NCBI RefSeq assembly: GCF_016653635.2
Contig: NZ_CP067420.1
Span: 1,309,501-1,373,500, forward strand
Direction: 5' to 3'
DNA: 64,000 bases
Source of the DNA: Skermanella sp. TT6
GTDB lineage: Bacteria > Pseudomonadota > Alphaproteobacteria > Azospirillales > Azospirillaceae
Shown here: in pieces, positions 26,724 to 35,902 of the stretch
How positions within the stretch are numbered: the stretch's first letter is position 1
Layout: every line of letters starts with the position of its first letter
Translations under genes and position numbers: made by a program
Notes under the pieces: generated by a model
Told to the model about the DNA's origin: nothing
Databases searched by the model: none
Seen by the model: only the letters and a program-made list of their open reading frames with translations

Positions 26724-27767
26724 TCAGGGTATCAGGACGGCGCGGCCCTTGACCTTGCCATGGTGCAGGTCGTGCAGCGCCTCGTTGGCCTGCTCCAGCC
26801 GGTATTCGCGGGTCGCCAGCTTGACCAGGCCGCGGTCGGCCAGCGCCATCAGCTCCACCAGTTCGGGATAAGTGCCGACCAGGTTGCCGACGATGGTCTT
26901 CTCCGACGTGATCATCTCGATCGTCGGGATCTCCACTTTCCCGCCGTAGCCGACGATGTAATAGAAGCCGGCGTTGCGGGTCATGGCGAGGCCCTTCTCG
27001 ACCGCGTCGCCCTCCCCGACGAAGTCGATCACCGCTTCGGCCCCGCGTCCGCCGGTCAGAGCCAGGATCTGCTCGACCTCGGTGCCGTCGGACTTCACCA
27101 GATGATGCGCGCCGCATTCCTTCGCGAGGTTCAGCGCCATGTCCGAGCGGTCCACCGCGATGATTTCCGCGGCGCACAGGGCCGCCAGCACCTGGACGCC
27201 GATATGGCCCAGGCCGCCGACGCCGATCACGACGGCGTACTCGCCGGGCAGCAGGTGGCGCGACGCCTTCTTGGCGGCCCGGTAGGCGGTCAGGCCGGCG
27301 TCGGTATAGGGGGCGACGTCCTTCGGCGTCAGGCTGGACGGCAGCTTGATCAGGGACCGGACGCCGGTCAGCAGGTACTCGGCGTAGCCGCCGTTGGCGT
27401 TGATGCCGGGGAACTTGCTGTCGGTCGCGTGCATGTCGTCGCCGCGCCGGCAGGCGAGGCAGTGGCCGCTGGTCACCAAGGGGTGGCAGATGACGGGGTC
27501 GCCGACCTTGATGCCCTCGACGCCCTTGCCGACCTCCTCGACCCATCCGGCGTTCTCGTGGCCCATGATGTAGGGAAGCTGGACATCGACCTTGCTGCGC
27601 CAGATCCCCTCGACGATGTGCAGGTCGGTCCGGCAGACGCCCGCGCCGCCGATGCGCACGATCACGTCGGTGGTCTTCTCGATCTTCGGATCGGGAACCT
27701 CCTCGTACCGGACGAATTGCGGGCTGGTCAGCGACGGGTCGAATTCGTAAAGCACGGCCGCCTTCAT
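26724..27767 (-). CDS. Zinc-type alcohol dehydrogenase of the alkane pathway
   Basis: A 347-residue medium-chain NAD-dependent dehydrogenase. Catalytic zinc site: Cys in GVCRTDLHIVEG and His-Glu in GHENAGWV. The NAD site is GVGGLGHIG. The structural-zinc lobe is incomplete (HCLACRRGDDMH retains two Cys), so the structural zinc may be absent. It resembles the secondary alcohol dehydrogenases of propane-oxidising actinobacteria, which turn 2-propanol into acetone. That fits a subterminal alkane hydroxylation by MimABCD. Its own sigma-54 promoter is at 27832. Confidence 0.88.
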   Translation of the reverse strand: MKAAVLYEFDPSLTSPQFVRYEEVPDPKIEKTTDVIVRIGGAGVCRTDLHIVEGIWRSKVDVQLPYIMGHENAGWVEEVGKGVEGIKVGDPVICHPLVTSGHCLACRRGDDMHATDSKFPGINANGGYAEYLLTGVRSLIKLPSSLTPKDVAPYTDAGLTAYRAAKKASRHLLPGEYAVVIGVGGLGHIGVQVLAALCAAEIIAVDRSDMALNLAKECGAHHLVKSDGTEVEQILALTGGRGAEAVIDFVGEGDAVEKGLAMTRNAGFYYIVGYGGKVEIPTIEMITSEKTIVGNLVGTYPELVELMALADRGLVKLATREYRLEQANEALHDLHHGKVKGRAVLIP

Positions 27768-27979
27768 GGATGAGCCTCCCCGTTTGTGATTCGGTCGATG
27801 TTCCGGTCCTCGTCGGGACCGGTACCCTGGAGGCAATGGGCGTGCCAGGGACGGGAGCGGCGGGAATCCGCGGCATTCTCCGGAATTGCCCCGAATTGCG
27901 TGTTTACATAATCAACGCCTGCTCACACCTTGGCTGTGCAAGACTTGAACATAACAGGTCGTCAGGGGAGGAACGGGAC
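27768..27979. promoter_or_regulatory. Divergent control region adh / activator
   Basis: 212 bases between divergent starts. It holds the adh -24/-12 promoter and, 54-76 bases upstream of it, TGTTTAC (27901-27907) and GCCTGCT (27917-27923). The same two words, in the same orientation, lie 73-101 bases upstream of the mim promoter. They are candidate upstream activator sites. Confidence 0.5.
27832..27847 (-). promoter_or_regulatory. Sigma-54 (-24/-12) promoter of the adh operon
   Basis: On the minus strand TGGCACG-CCCA-TTGCC matches the consensus except for the last base. The predicted start is near 27821, leaving a leader of about 54 bases before the adh ATG at 27767. Confidence 0.82.
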
Positions 27980-29821
27980 ATGGGATCGCTCTCGCCCGCG
28001 GAGCGCCTGAGGCAGGCGCGCATCGTGCTCCAGGACCGGGGGATCGCCTCGCCGGACCTGCTCGCCCCGGAGATCCGGCAATCCTGGGACCGCTGCCTTG
28101 AGGCCGGGCTCGAGCCGCACCGCTCGCCGGAGCTTCTCTACGCCGCCGGCAGCGTGCTGGACGAGGCGCGGGAGCGGCACGAGCTGACCCGACGGCTGGC
28201 GCTGGCCGAGATGCACAACCTCTATCACCAGATCTCCGGCTCGAATTTCATGATCGCGTTGGGCGACCCCGCGGGCATGGTGCTGGACACCATCACGGAC
28301 GATACCTTCCGCACCACGGCCGACGCCAAGAATATCCGGGCCGGCGGGCTGTGGGGCGAGCTTCACCAGGGCACCAACGCCCTGGGGCTGGCGGCGGCCA
28401 TGCGGGCGCCGGTGACGGTCCACGGCCCGGAGCATTTCTTCACCACCTATGGCGGATTGACCTGCAACGCGGCGCCGATCTTCGGCCCGAATGGCGAGAT
28501 CGCCGCCGTGCTGGACGCGTCGAGCGACTGCCGGTCGCGCCAGCGGCACACCATGGCGCTGGTGAAGATGTCGGTCCGCCAGATCGAGAACGGGCTGTTC
28601 CGCGAGGCGTACCGGGACCAACTCGTCCTGATCTTCCACACCAGGGCCGAGTATCTGCGTACCCTGAGCGCCGGCCTGCTGGCGGTGGACGGGGAGGGCA
28701 GGGTCCTGGCGGCCAACCGGCAGGCGCAGTTCTTCCTCCAGGGGCTGCCGGCCCGACCCGGGCACCATTTCGCGGAACTGTTCCGGACCGGCTTCCACCG
28801 GTTCCTGGACGAGGGGCATCGCCGGGACCGTGTGCGGCTGGAGGACCACGAGGGCAGCAGCTACGTCGTGGCGATCGACAACCTGCGCCATGCCTGCCCG
28901 ATCCATGCGCGCAAGGACCGGACGACGCCCGGCGCCCAGGCCGGCTTCATCGCCGAGGACCCTGCGGTCAGGGCGGCGATGCGGCAGGTGTCCGGTGCCG
29001 CGGCGCGGGGGGTGCCGATCCTGATCCGGGGGGCCACGGGGACTGGCAAGGAACTGATGGCCCGCCACGCCCATGCCGCCAGCGGCCGTTCCGGCGCCTT
29101 CGTGCCGGTGAACTGCGCGGCGCTGCCGGAGAGCCTGGTGGAGGCCGAACTGTTCGGCCATGCGGAGGGCGCCTTCACGGGGGCCCGCCGGGGCGGCGCC
29201 CGGGGGCTGGTCGTCGAGGCGGACGGGGGCACCCTGTTCCTGGACGAGATCGGCGACATGCCGCTGCCGGTGCAGGGAAGCCTGCTGCGGCTGCTCGATG
29301 ACTGGACGGTCCGTCCGGTCGGCGGCGGGACCCGCAGGAAGGTGGATCTCCAACTCGTCGCCGCGACCAACGTGGATCTGGCGGAGGCCGTGGGCGCAGG
29401 GCGCTTCCGGGCCGACCTGTTCTACCGGCTCGACATGATGGAGGTGGAACTGCCGCCGCTGGCCGGGCGATCCGATTTCGCCGCCATCGCCCGCCACCTG
29501 CTGCGGACGATCGATCCCGGCTGCGCCATCACGGACGAGGCGTTGGAAGCGCTGGCCGGGCGACCCTGGCCCGGCAACATCCGCGAACTGCGCGGGGCGC
29601 TGACCCGGCTCGCCATCGCGGTCGGGGAGCGGGGCCTGATCGATGCCGACCATGTCGGCGCTGCCCGGACCGCTCCCGCGCCGTCACCCTCGACGCTGGA
29701 GCGGGCGGTGATCGACCGCGTCGTGGCGACCTGGGAGCAGACCGGCGGCAACGTCGCCGAAACCGCCCGCCGCCTGGGCGTCACCCGGAACACCGTCTAC
29801 AAGAAGCTCCGGAATCGCTGA
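27980..29821 (+). CDS. AcoR-type sigma-54 activator (GAF-AAA+-Fis), copy 2
   Basis: A 613-residue activator beginning at ATG 27980 behind GGGGAGGA. The GAF-like sensor region has GELHQGTNALGLAA and, unlike copy 1, a PAS-like segment (SAGLLAVDGEGRVLAANRQAQFFL). The AAA+ domain has GATGTGKE, GAFTGA and LDEIGDMPL. The Fis helix-turn-helix at the end is VAETARRLGVTRNTVYKKL. It is divergent from the sigma-54-dependent adh gene, the classic place for a pathway-specific activator, so it is the best candidate for controlling both promoters (MimR-like). Confidence 0.92.
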   Translation: MGSLSPAERLRQARIVLQDRGIASPDLLAPEIRQSWDRCLEAGLEPHRSPELLYAAGSVLDEARERHELTRRLALAEMHNLYHQISGSNFMIALGDPAGMVLDTITDDTFRTTADAKNIRAGGLWGELHQGTNALGLAAAMRAPVTVHGPEHFFTTYGGLTCNAAPIFGPNGEIAAVLDASSDCRSRQRHTMALVKMSVRQIENGLFREAYRDQLVLIFHTRAEYLRTLSAGLLAVDGEGRVLAANRQAQFFLQGLPARPGHHFAELFRTGFHRFLDEGHRRDRVRLEDHEGSSYVVAIDNLRHACPIHARKDRTTPGAQAGFIAEDPAVRAAMRQVSGAAARGVPILIRGATGTGKELMARHAHAASGRSGAFVPVNCAALPESLVEAELFGHAEGAFTGARRGGARGLVVEADGGTLFLDEIGDMPLPVQGSLLRLLDDWTVRPVGGGTRRKVDLQLVAATNVDLAEAVGAGRFRADLFYRLDMMEVELPPLAGRSDFAAIARHLLRTIDPGCAITDEALEALAGRPWPGNIRELRGALTRLAIAVGERGLIDADHVGAARTAPAPSPSTLERAVIDRVVATWEQTGGNVAETARRLGVTRNTVYKKLRNR

Positions 29822-29830
29822 GCGTCCGGG

Positions 29831-29855
29831 AAGGGGCGGCGTCCCGCCGCCCCTT
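29831..29855. terminator. Bidirectional hairpin
   Basis: A perfect 11-bp stem (AAGGGGCGGCG with CGCCGCCCCTT) around TCC, nine bases after the activator stop codon and eleven before the end of the convergent GntP gene. Confidence 0.75.
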
Positions 29856-29866
29856 CGGCGACCTCG

Positions 29867-31294
29867 TCAGAACGAGCCGAACATGGTGCCCAGCACGATC
29901 ACGGTGATCAGCGACGTCACCGGTATGGCGACCGCGACCATCAGGATATCCACGTAGGACTGCCGATGGGTCAGTTTGCAGATCGCCAGCAGCGTGATGA
30001 CGGCGCCGTTGTGGGGCAGGGCGTCGAAACCGCCCGACGAGATGGCGGTGATCCGGTGCAGCAGTTCCGGGCTGATGCCCGCCGCCTGTCCGAGCTCGGC
30101 ATAGGTGCTGCCGAGCGTCTCCAGCGCGATGCTCATGCCGCCCGAGGCCGAGCCGGTGACGCCGGCCAGCACGTTGACCGCGACCGCCAGCGAGATCAGC
30201 GGGTTGTCCGGCGACAGGTTGAGCACGAAGTCGCGCAGGATGGTGAAGGCGGCCAGCGAGGCGATGACGGCGCCGTAGCCGACTTCCGAGGCCGTGTTGA
30301 AGATCGGCAGCAGGGAGCCCAGGCTGCCCTCGTTGATCGAGGTGACGACCCGGTCGCGCAGGACGCGCCAGTTCAGCGCGACGACGGCCACGCTGCTGAC
30401 GATCAGGGCGATGATGATGGCCCAGGTGCCCTGGACCCGGTCGACGGTGGTCGAGCCGTATTTCGGTTCCGCCAGGTAGCCGGTGTCCCAGGTCGGGATG
30501 AGGAAGTTGGTGAAGACGTAGTTGAGCGCGATGACCAGCACGATCGGCAGCACGGCGATGAGGAACCCGGGGGCGGCGACCTCGTCCCGGTCGATCGCCA
30601 TGGCGCCGGCCGAGCGGGGGCGCGGTTCCGGGCGGGGATCGTCGGCATGGTTGCCGTAGCCCTCGCCGGCGGCATGGGCGCGGTGGTGGCGCCAGGTCAG
30701 CCATGCGGTGCCGCCGACCAGCATGATCGCGGCGGCGATCAGTCCGAGTCCGGGGGCGGCGAAGGCGTCGGTGCCGAAATAGGGCATCGGGATCAGGTTC
30801 TGGATCGCCGGGGTGCCGGGCAGCGCCGTCATGGTGAAGGTGAACGAGCCCAGCGCGATGGCACCGGGGATCAGGCGCTTGGGAATCCCGGCCTCGCGGA
30901 ACAGGGCCACGGCGATCGGGTAGACCGCGAAGGCGACGACGAACAGCGAGACGCCGCCATAGGTCAGGATCCCGCAGGCCAGGACCACCGCCAGGATGGA
31001 GCGTTCGGCCCCCAGCTTCTCGACGATTCCATGGGCGATCGCGCGCGCGGACCCGCTGTCGTCCATCAGCTTGCCGAACAGGGCGCCGAGCAGGAACAGC
31101 GGGAAGTACGTGGTCACGAACCGGCCCGCCGAGGTCATGAAGACCTGCGTATATGTGGCCAGCAGCGGCAGATCGCCGGCGAAAAGAACGGCCATGGCGG
31201 CAAGCAAAGGCGCAAGCACGAGAACCGTGATGCCTCTGTATGCCAGATACATAAGCAGTACCAAGGATAGTATGATGCCGAAAAGCCCTACCAT
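29867..31294 (-). CDS. GntP-family permease
   Basis: A 475-residue membrane protein of the gluconate:H+ symporter family, with about 12 helices. Family features are FFPLFLLGALFGKLM-like helix 3 (TYFPLFLLGALFGKLM), the ALPGTPAIQNLIP loop and SGGFDALPHNGAVITLL near the C terminus. Members carry gluconate, D-serine, glycerate or 3-hydroxybutyrate. The substrate cannot be told here, though relatives in alphaproteobacteria are often annotated as hydroxybutyrate permeases. An insert of about 40 hydrophilic residues (HHRAHAAGEGYGNHADD) splits the middle. It is convergent with the AcoR-type activator. Confidence 0.85.
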   Translation of the reverse strand: MVGLFGIILSLVLLMYLAYRGITVLVLAPLLAAMAVLFAGDLPLLATYTQVFMTSAGRFVTTYFPLFLLGALFGKLMDDSGSARAIAHGIVEKLGAERSILAVVLACGILTYGGVSLFVVAFAVYPIAVALFREAGIPKRLIPGAIALGSFTFTMTALPGTPAIQNLIPMPYFGTDAFAAPGLGLIAAAIMLVGGTAWLTWRHHRAHAAGEGYGNHADDPRPEPRPRSAGAMAIDRDEVAAPGFLIAVLPIVLVIALNYVFTNFLIPTWDTGYLAEPKYGSTTVDRVQGTWAIIIALIVSSVAVVALNWRVLRDRVVTSINEGSLGSLLPIFNTASEVGYGAVIASLAAFTILRDFVLNLSPDNPLISLAVAVNVLAGVTGSASGGMSIALETLGSTYAELGQAAGISPELLHRITAISSGGFDALPHNGAVITLLAICKLTHRQSYVDILMVAVAIPVTSLITVIVLGTMFGSF

Positions 31295-31511
31295 GGAAGT
31301 TTCCTCATATGAAGATTTCTGGCGGTTCTAACCGGTGCGTTGCAGCAAAACAAACGACGCAGGAGTTCGGCTTCTGATCATTTGGCGAGGTTTTATCCGA
31401 AGGGATTGCTTTCAAGCATCGCCGCAAGGGAGTTCAGCGGGCGGTTCGAAGTGACGATTCGGCGGCCAAGATGTTGGGCTATGGCGGAACAACCTTGATG
31501 GAGGGCCGGCT

Positions 31512-31754
31512 GTGGCTACTGTCGATCATAGCTTTCCTGTCTTGAGGCTGCTGGATATCGGCAAACGGCAGGGCAACGTCACGATCGCGGAACTCGACAG
31601 GTTGCTTCCGATAGGCAGCGTCGACATCAGGGATGCCGACAAGGTCCTCGATACGCTGCGCACCCGTGGGATCAGCATCGTCCTGGCGCGGTCGTCGGCG
31701 GCGAACGGGGACTTCAACCTGCTGAACGACGAGCAGGTCATCTACCCGCGCTAG
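31512..31754 (+). CDS. Stand-alone sigma-70 region 1.1-like domain protein
   Basis: An 80-residue protein starting at GTG 31512 behind GGAGG. It matches the sigma-70 region 1.1 fold: LRLLDIGKRQGNVTIAELDR followed by DKVLDTLRTRGISIVL, the same helix order and spacing as in RpoD, where this acidic domain masks the DNA-binding surface. No other sigma region follows. Free-standing region 1.1 proteins are known in alphaproteobacteria without a firm function. It could act as a DNA mimic or regulator of RNA polymerase. Confidence 0.72.
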   Translation: MATVDHSFPVLRLLDIGKRQGNVTIAELDRLLPIGSVDIRDADKVLDTLRTRGISIVLARSSAANGDFNLLNDEQVIYPR

Positions 31755-31868
31755 GTCCGGGTGGTCCAGCCGGGACCCTGGAAGTATTCGGCCGTACCTC
31801 GGCCGGAAGCATGGGGAGCGGAGCGGCCTCCGGTTAATCTCGGGCGGAGAAATCGGAGCGCCGTCGCC

Positions 31869-32210
31869 ATGCCCCTTCCGCTGCGTCACGCCGTCCCCTG
31901 CGCGATCCTGCTCCTGGTGCCGACCGGCGCCTTCGCGCAGGGCGCGATCCCTTACGACACCTACCGCGATTCCCTTGGATCGCCCAACCATACCGGCAAC
32001 CTGACGCCCCTGCCGGATGACAGGCAACTGCTGGGAACGTCGCCGCCGCCGTCCGACCCGTTCTCCGAACGGGTCCGTCCCGCTCGCGGCTACGGCGAGA
32101 TCGCCGATATCGGCGCCGGTTTCTGGGAGTGGCGGTCAGATCGGCTGCGCCAGATGCGCGATCCCTCGGGCCGGTCCGGGCTGGCAGGGACCGGTTCGGA
32201 GAATCGCTGA
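31869..32210 (+). CDS. Secreted 113-aa protein
   Basis: A 113-residue protein with a signal peptide (PLRHAVPCAILLLVPTGAFAQG, cleavage near residue 23). The mature part is polar, Pro/Gly/Asp-rich, with no Cys, ending in a Trp-containing stretch (GAGFWEWRSDRLRQMRD). The upstream extension of the frame from 31761 is Arg/Pro-rich and lacks a ribosome site, so ATG 31869 is preferred. No family recognised. The next gene, a Tim44-like protein, follows after 61 bases. Confidence 0.55.
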   Translation: MPLPLRHAVPCAILLLVPTGAFAQGAIPYDTYRDSLGSPNHTGNLTPLPDDRQLLGTSPPPSDPFSERVRPARGYGEIADIGAGFWEWRSDRLRQMRDPSGRSGLAGTGSENR

Positions 32211-32271
32211 AATTCCGGTCACGACCTCCCATATGGGGAAAGCAAAAGAAACAGACCCTAAGAAGCAGGTC

Positions 32272-33288
32272 ATGACCCAGAACAGAAAACCCGGGCGCAC
32301 CCAGGCGCTCATAGCCCTTGCCGCCGTCCTGACGCTCGTCGCGACGTCGGTCGACGCCCGTCCCGGGCGGAACAGCAATCTCGGCAGCCGGGGCGCCCGG
32401 ACCTACGAAGCGCCCGCGCCGACCAATACGGCCCCAAGGACGGCCGCCCCGATGGAACGCTCCGCGACGGAACGGCCGACGGCGGGGCAGCCCGGCGCCG
32501 CCGCGGGACTCCAGCGTCCGGCAGCCCCGGCCAACCGTGGATTCTTCGGCGGTCTCGCCGGCGGCCTGCTGGGCGCCGGCCTGATCGGCATGCTGCTCGG
32601 GGGCGGCTTCTTCGGTGGGCTGGGCGGCTTCGCGTCGATTCTCGGGTTCCTGCTCCAGGTTGCGCTGATCGGCGGGCTGATCTGGCTCGCGGTCCGCTTC
32701 TTCAGGAGCCGCAACCAGCCGGCCTATGCCGGAGCCGGCAATCCCGGCGGCCGCGGTCCGCTGGGCCGGGGACCGCTGAACCGCAGCGCCGCACCGGGCG
32801 CCGCCTCCGGGGGGCATGCCGGGACCGGCTCCGGGCTTGGAGGCGGCGCGGCGCGGACGGCCAGGACGCCCAAGGGCGTCGACGGCATCGGGATCGGGCC
32901 GGCCGATTACGAGGCGTTCGAACGGTTGCTGCGCGAGATCCAGACCGGCTACGGGCGTGAGGACCGCGCCGCCCTGCGGTCGCTGACCACGCCCGAGATG
33001 GCCTCCTACTTCGCGGAGGAACTGGACGCCAACGCGGCGCGCGGCGTCGTCAACCGGATCGAGGATGTCCGCCTGCTCCAGGGCGACCTGTCCGAGGCTT
33101 GGCGCGAGGGCGCCATCGACTACGCCACGGTCGCCATGCGCTACTCGCTGGTGGATTACACGGTCGACCGGGCCGGCGACTCCGTGGTGGACGGCGACCG
33201 GACCAAGCCGACCGAGGCCGTCGAGGTCTGGACCTTCCGGCGCCCCGCCGGCGGCGGCTGGGTCCTGTCGGCGATACAGCAGACGTAA
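32272..33288 (+). CDS. Tim44-like domain membrane protein
   Basis: A 338-residue protein. Signal-like N terminus (TQALIALAAVLTLVATSVDA), a Gly/Ala/Pro-rich region, then Gly-rich hydrophobic segments (GGLAGGLLGAGLIGMLLGG; FLLQVALIGGLIWLAVRFF) that probably anchor it. Residues about 205-338 form a Tim44-like (NTF2-fold) domain: GIGPADYEAFERLLREIQTG, then DYTVDRAGDSVVDGD and VEVWTFRRP. Bacterial Tim44-like proteins are inner-membrane proteins of unclear role. Start ATG 32272 follows AGCAGG. An in-frame ATG at 32233 would add 13 charged residues. Confidence 0.8.
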   Translation: MTQNRKPGRTQALIALAAVLTLVATSVDARPGRNSNLGSRGARTYEAPAPTNTAPRTAAPMERSATERPTAGQPGAAAGLQRPAAPANRGFFGGLAGGLLGAGLIGMLLGGGFFGGLGGFASILGFLLQVALIGGLIWLAVRFFRSRNQPAYAGAGNPGGRGPLGRGPLNRSAAPGAASGGHAGTGSGLGGGAARTARTPKGVDGIGIGPADYEAFERLLREIQTGYGREDRAALRSLTTPEMASYFAEELDANAARGVVNRIEDVRLLQGDLSEAWREGAIDYATVAMRYSLVDYTVDRAGDSVVDGDRTKPTEAVEVWTFRRPAGGGWVLSAIQQT

Positions 33289-33311
33289 GGTCCGGCTTTC
33301 GTTGGCCTTTG

Positions 33312-33337
33312 GGCCGCCGGTCCATGTTCCGGCGGCC
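33312..33337 (+). terminator. Hairpin after the Tim44-like gene
   Basis: A 9-bp stem (GGCCGCCGG with CCGGCGGCC) around TCCATGTT, 24 bases after the stop codon, followed by only TAAA. Confidence 0.55.
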
Positions 33338-33442
33338 TAAACCGCGTGACCCCGGGGGCAAAGCACCTTACGGTACTCCAGCCGGTCCCATGGGTACACC
33401 GGACGGTCCCCGTGTATCGTGGGTCGAATCAGGAGGGAAGCC

Positions 33443-33784
33443 GTGAGCAAATACGAGGAGCAAGCCTACCGGGTCGGCGGTGGGAAGCCCAATCCCAACG
33501 CCAAGCCCAACGTGCCGCTTCTGAAGAGCCAACTCGCCAGATTGAAGCACGATCTCGCACAGTTCATCGCCCGCAAGCCGGACGGCTCGGTGATCGCCCC
33601 CCTGAAGGAGCGTATCCGGGAAATGGAGGCGACCATCGCCAGCGCGGAGGCCGAGAACAAGCGGGAAAGGCAATCCGCCCGCAATCCCGAAGATGACGAC
33701 GATGTCGGCGGCTCGCGCCAGGAGATCAGGTCCACGTCCAGCCGCTTCCCGCCGCGTGGCCGGCCGGGCCGCTCCGGCTACTGA
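33443..33784 (+). CDS. 113-aa charged coiled-coil protein
   Basis: A 113-residue protein starting at GTG 33443, seven bases after AGGAGG. It has an N-terminal polar segment with GGGKPNPNAKPNV, then a helix of about 50 residues (LLKSQLARLKHDLAQFI; LKERIREMEATIASAEAENK) and an acidic/basic disordered end. No signal or membrane segment. Possibly a small structural or nucleic-acid-associated protein; no family recognised. It is followed by a strong bidirectional hairpin. Confidence 0.65.
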   Translation: MSKYEEQAYRVGGGKPNPNAKPNVPLLKSQLARLKHDLAQFIARKPDGSVIAPLKERIREMEATIASAEAENKRERQSARNPEDDDDVGGSRQEIRSTSSRFPPRGRPGRSGY

Positions 33785-33816
33785 AAGCCGCCTGCCGGAA
33801 CCCGTACCCCGAATGG

Positions 33817-33850
33817 GAACGCCCGCGCGTGAAGCCACGCGCGGGCGTTC
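33817..33850. terminator. Strong bidirectional hairpin
   Basis: A perfect 15-bp stem (GAACGCCCGCGCGTG with CACGCGCGGGCGTTC) and AAGC loop between the convergent coiled-coil gene and the formaldehyde dehydrogenase gene. Short T-tract after it on the plus strand (TTCTTG). Confidence 0.8.
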
Positions 33851-33884
33851 TTGTCCGTATCGCCGGCCCGACGTCGGCCGGACG

Positions 33885-34994
<1,110 letters not shown>

Positions 34995-35079
34995 TACAAA
35001 GTCCCTCCCAACCGAGACATTTCTTCCCTTGTGCCGCGATCGTTGACCATTCGTCCGGTGAGGTCAATCGTCCAACCGT

Positions 35080-35664
35080 CTAATGCCTTGATTTAGCACG
35101 TTGGTGGTAACGAATGTGATCGGCGAAGGAGGCCAGGAAGGTCTTGAGGAAGTCGATCGTGCCCTGATCGGTCAGCCGTCCCTCCGGATCGAACTTGGAA
35201 TTGGCCTGCCCGATCATCACTTCGGGCCGATTCAGCACGAATCCGTTCAGGTACGTGAAGAACTGACGCAGGTGGGTCTGCGCGCGCACGGTGCCGAGCA
35301 CGCCGGGGCTGGCACCCATCATCGCGATGGGCTTCGCGTCGAACGGCTGTTCCGGCGGCCGCGAGGCCCAGTCGATCGCGTTCTTCAGCACCCCGGGCAC
35401 CGAGTAATTGTACTCCGGAGTCGAGAACAGGATGCCGTCGGCCGCCTTCAGGGCGTCGCGCAGGGCCTGGACCGGTTCCGGGTAACCGTTCCCGGTCCGG
35501 ACGTCGTCGTTGTAGAGCGGGATGTCGGCGATGTCGAAGATCTCGATCGTCACGCCGGGCGGGGCGAGATCGCGCGCGGCCCGCAGGGCGGCCGTGTTGA
35601 GCGACCCTTTGCGCAGGCTGCCGGAAATTCCGACGATACGCAGGGGCGTCTGTTGTTCGGTCAT
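35080..35664 (-). CDS. NADPH-dependent FMN reductase
   Basis: A 194-residue flavodoxin-like reductase (ChrR/YieF/SsuE superfamily) that uses NAD(P)H and FMN to reduce quinones, azo dyes or metals such as chromate. The phosphate loop is GISGSLRKGSLN; TPEYNYSVPGVLKNAIDW is the characteristic flavin and dimer motif, followed by MGASPG. Start ATG 35664 follows GAAGGAGC. It lies 85 bases upstream of frmA on the same strand, but with a separate promoter region possible. Confidence 0.88.
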   Translation of the reverse strand: MTEQQTPLRIVGISGSLRKGSLNTAALRAARDLAPPGVTIEIFDIADIPLYNDDVRTGNGYPEPVQALRDALKAADGILFSTPEYNYSVPGVLKNAIDWASRPPEQPFDAKPIAMMGASPGVLGTVRAQTHLRQFFTYLNGFVLNRPEVMIGQANSKFDPEGRLTDQGTIDFLKTFLASFADHIRYHQRAKSRH

Positions 35665-35902
35665 GGAAAAGCTCCTTCGAGTCTCGCGGGGGAAGGGGAT
35701 CCGGAGGTCCGGCTGCCGTCCGGAAAGCATGGGAGGGGAACGCGGGGCGCCGCGGAACGATCCACGGCCGCGGAGAACAAGATCGCTTCGATCCGCGCGC
35801 CCCGCCGGGGTTCCGCCTGTAATCCGGCTCACAGCGCCGCGCGGCCGGTGCGGCTAACGTCCCGCCGACAAGTCCGGAACGACGCTCGACGGGGAGGCCT
35901 CA

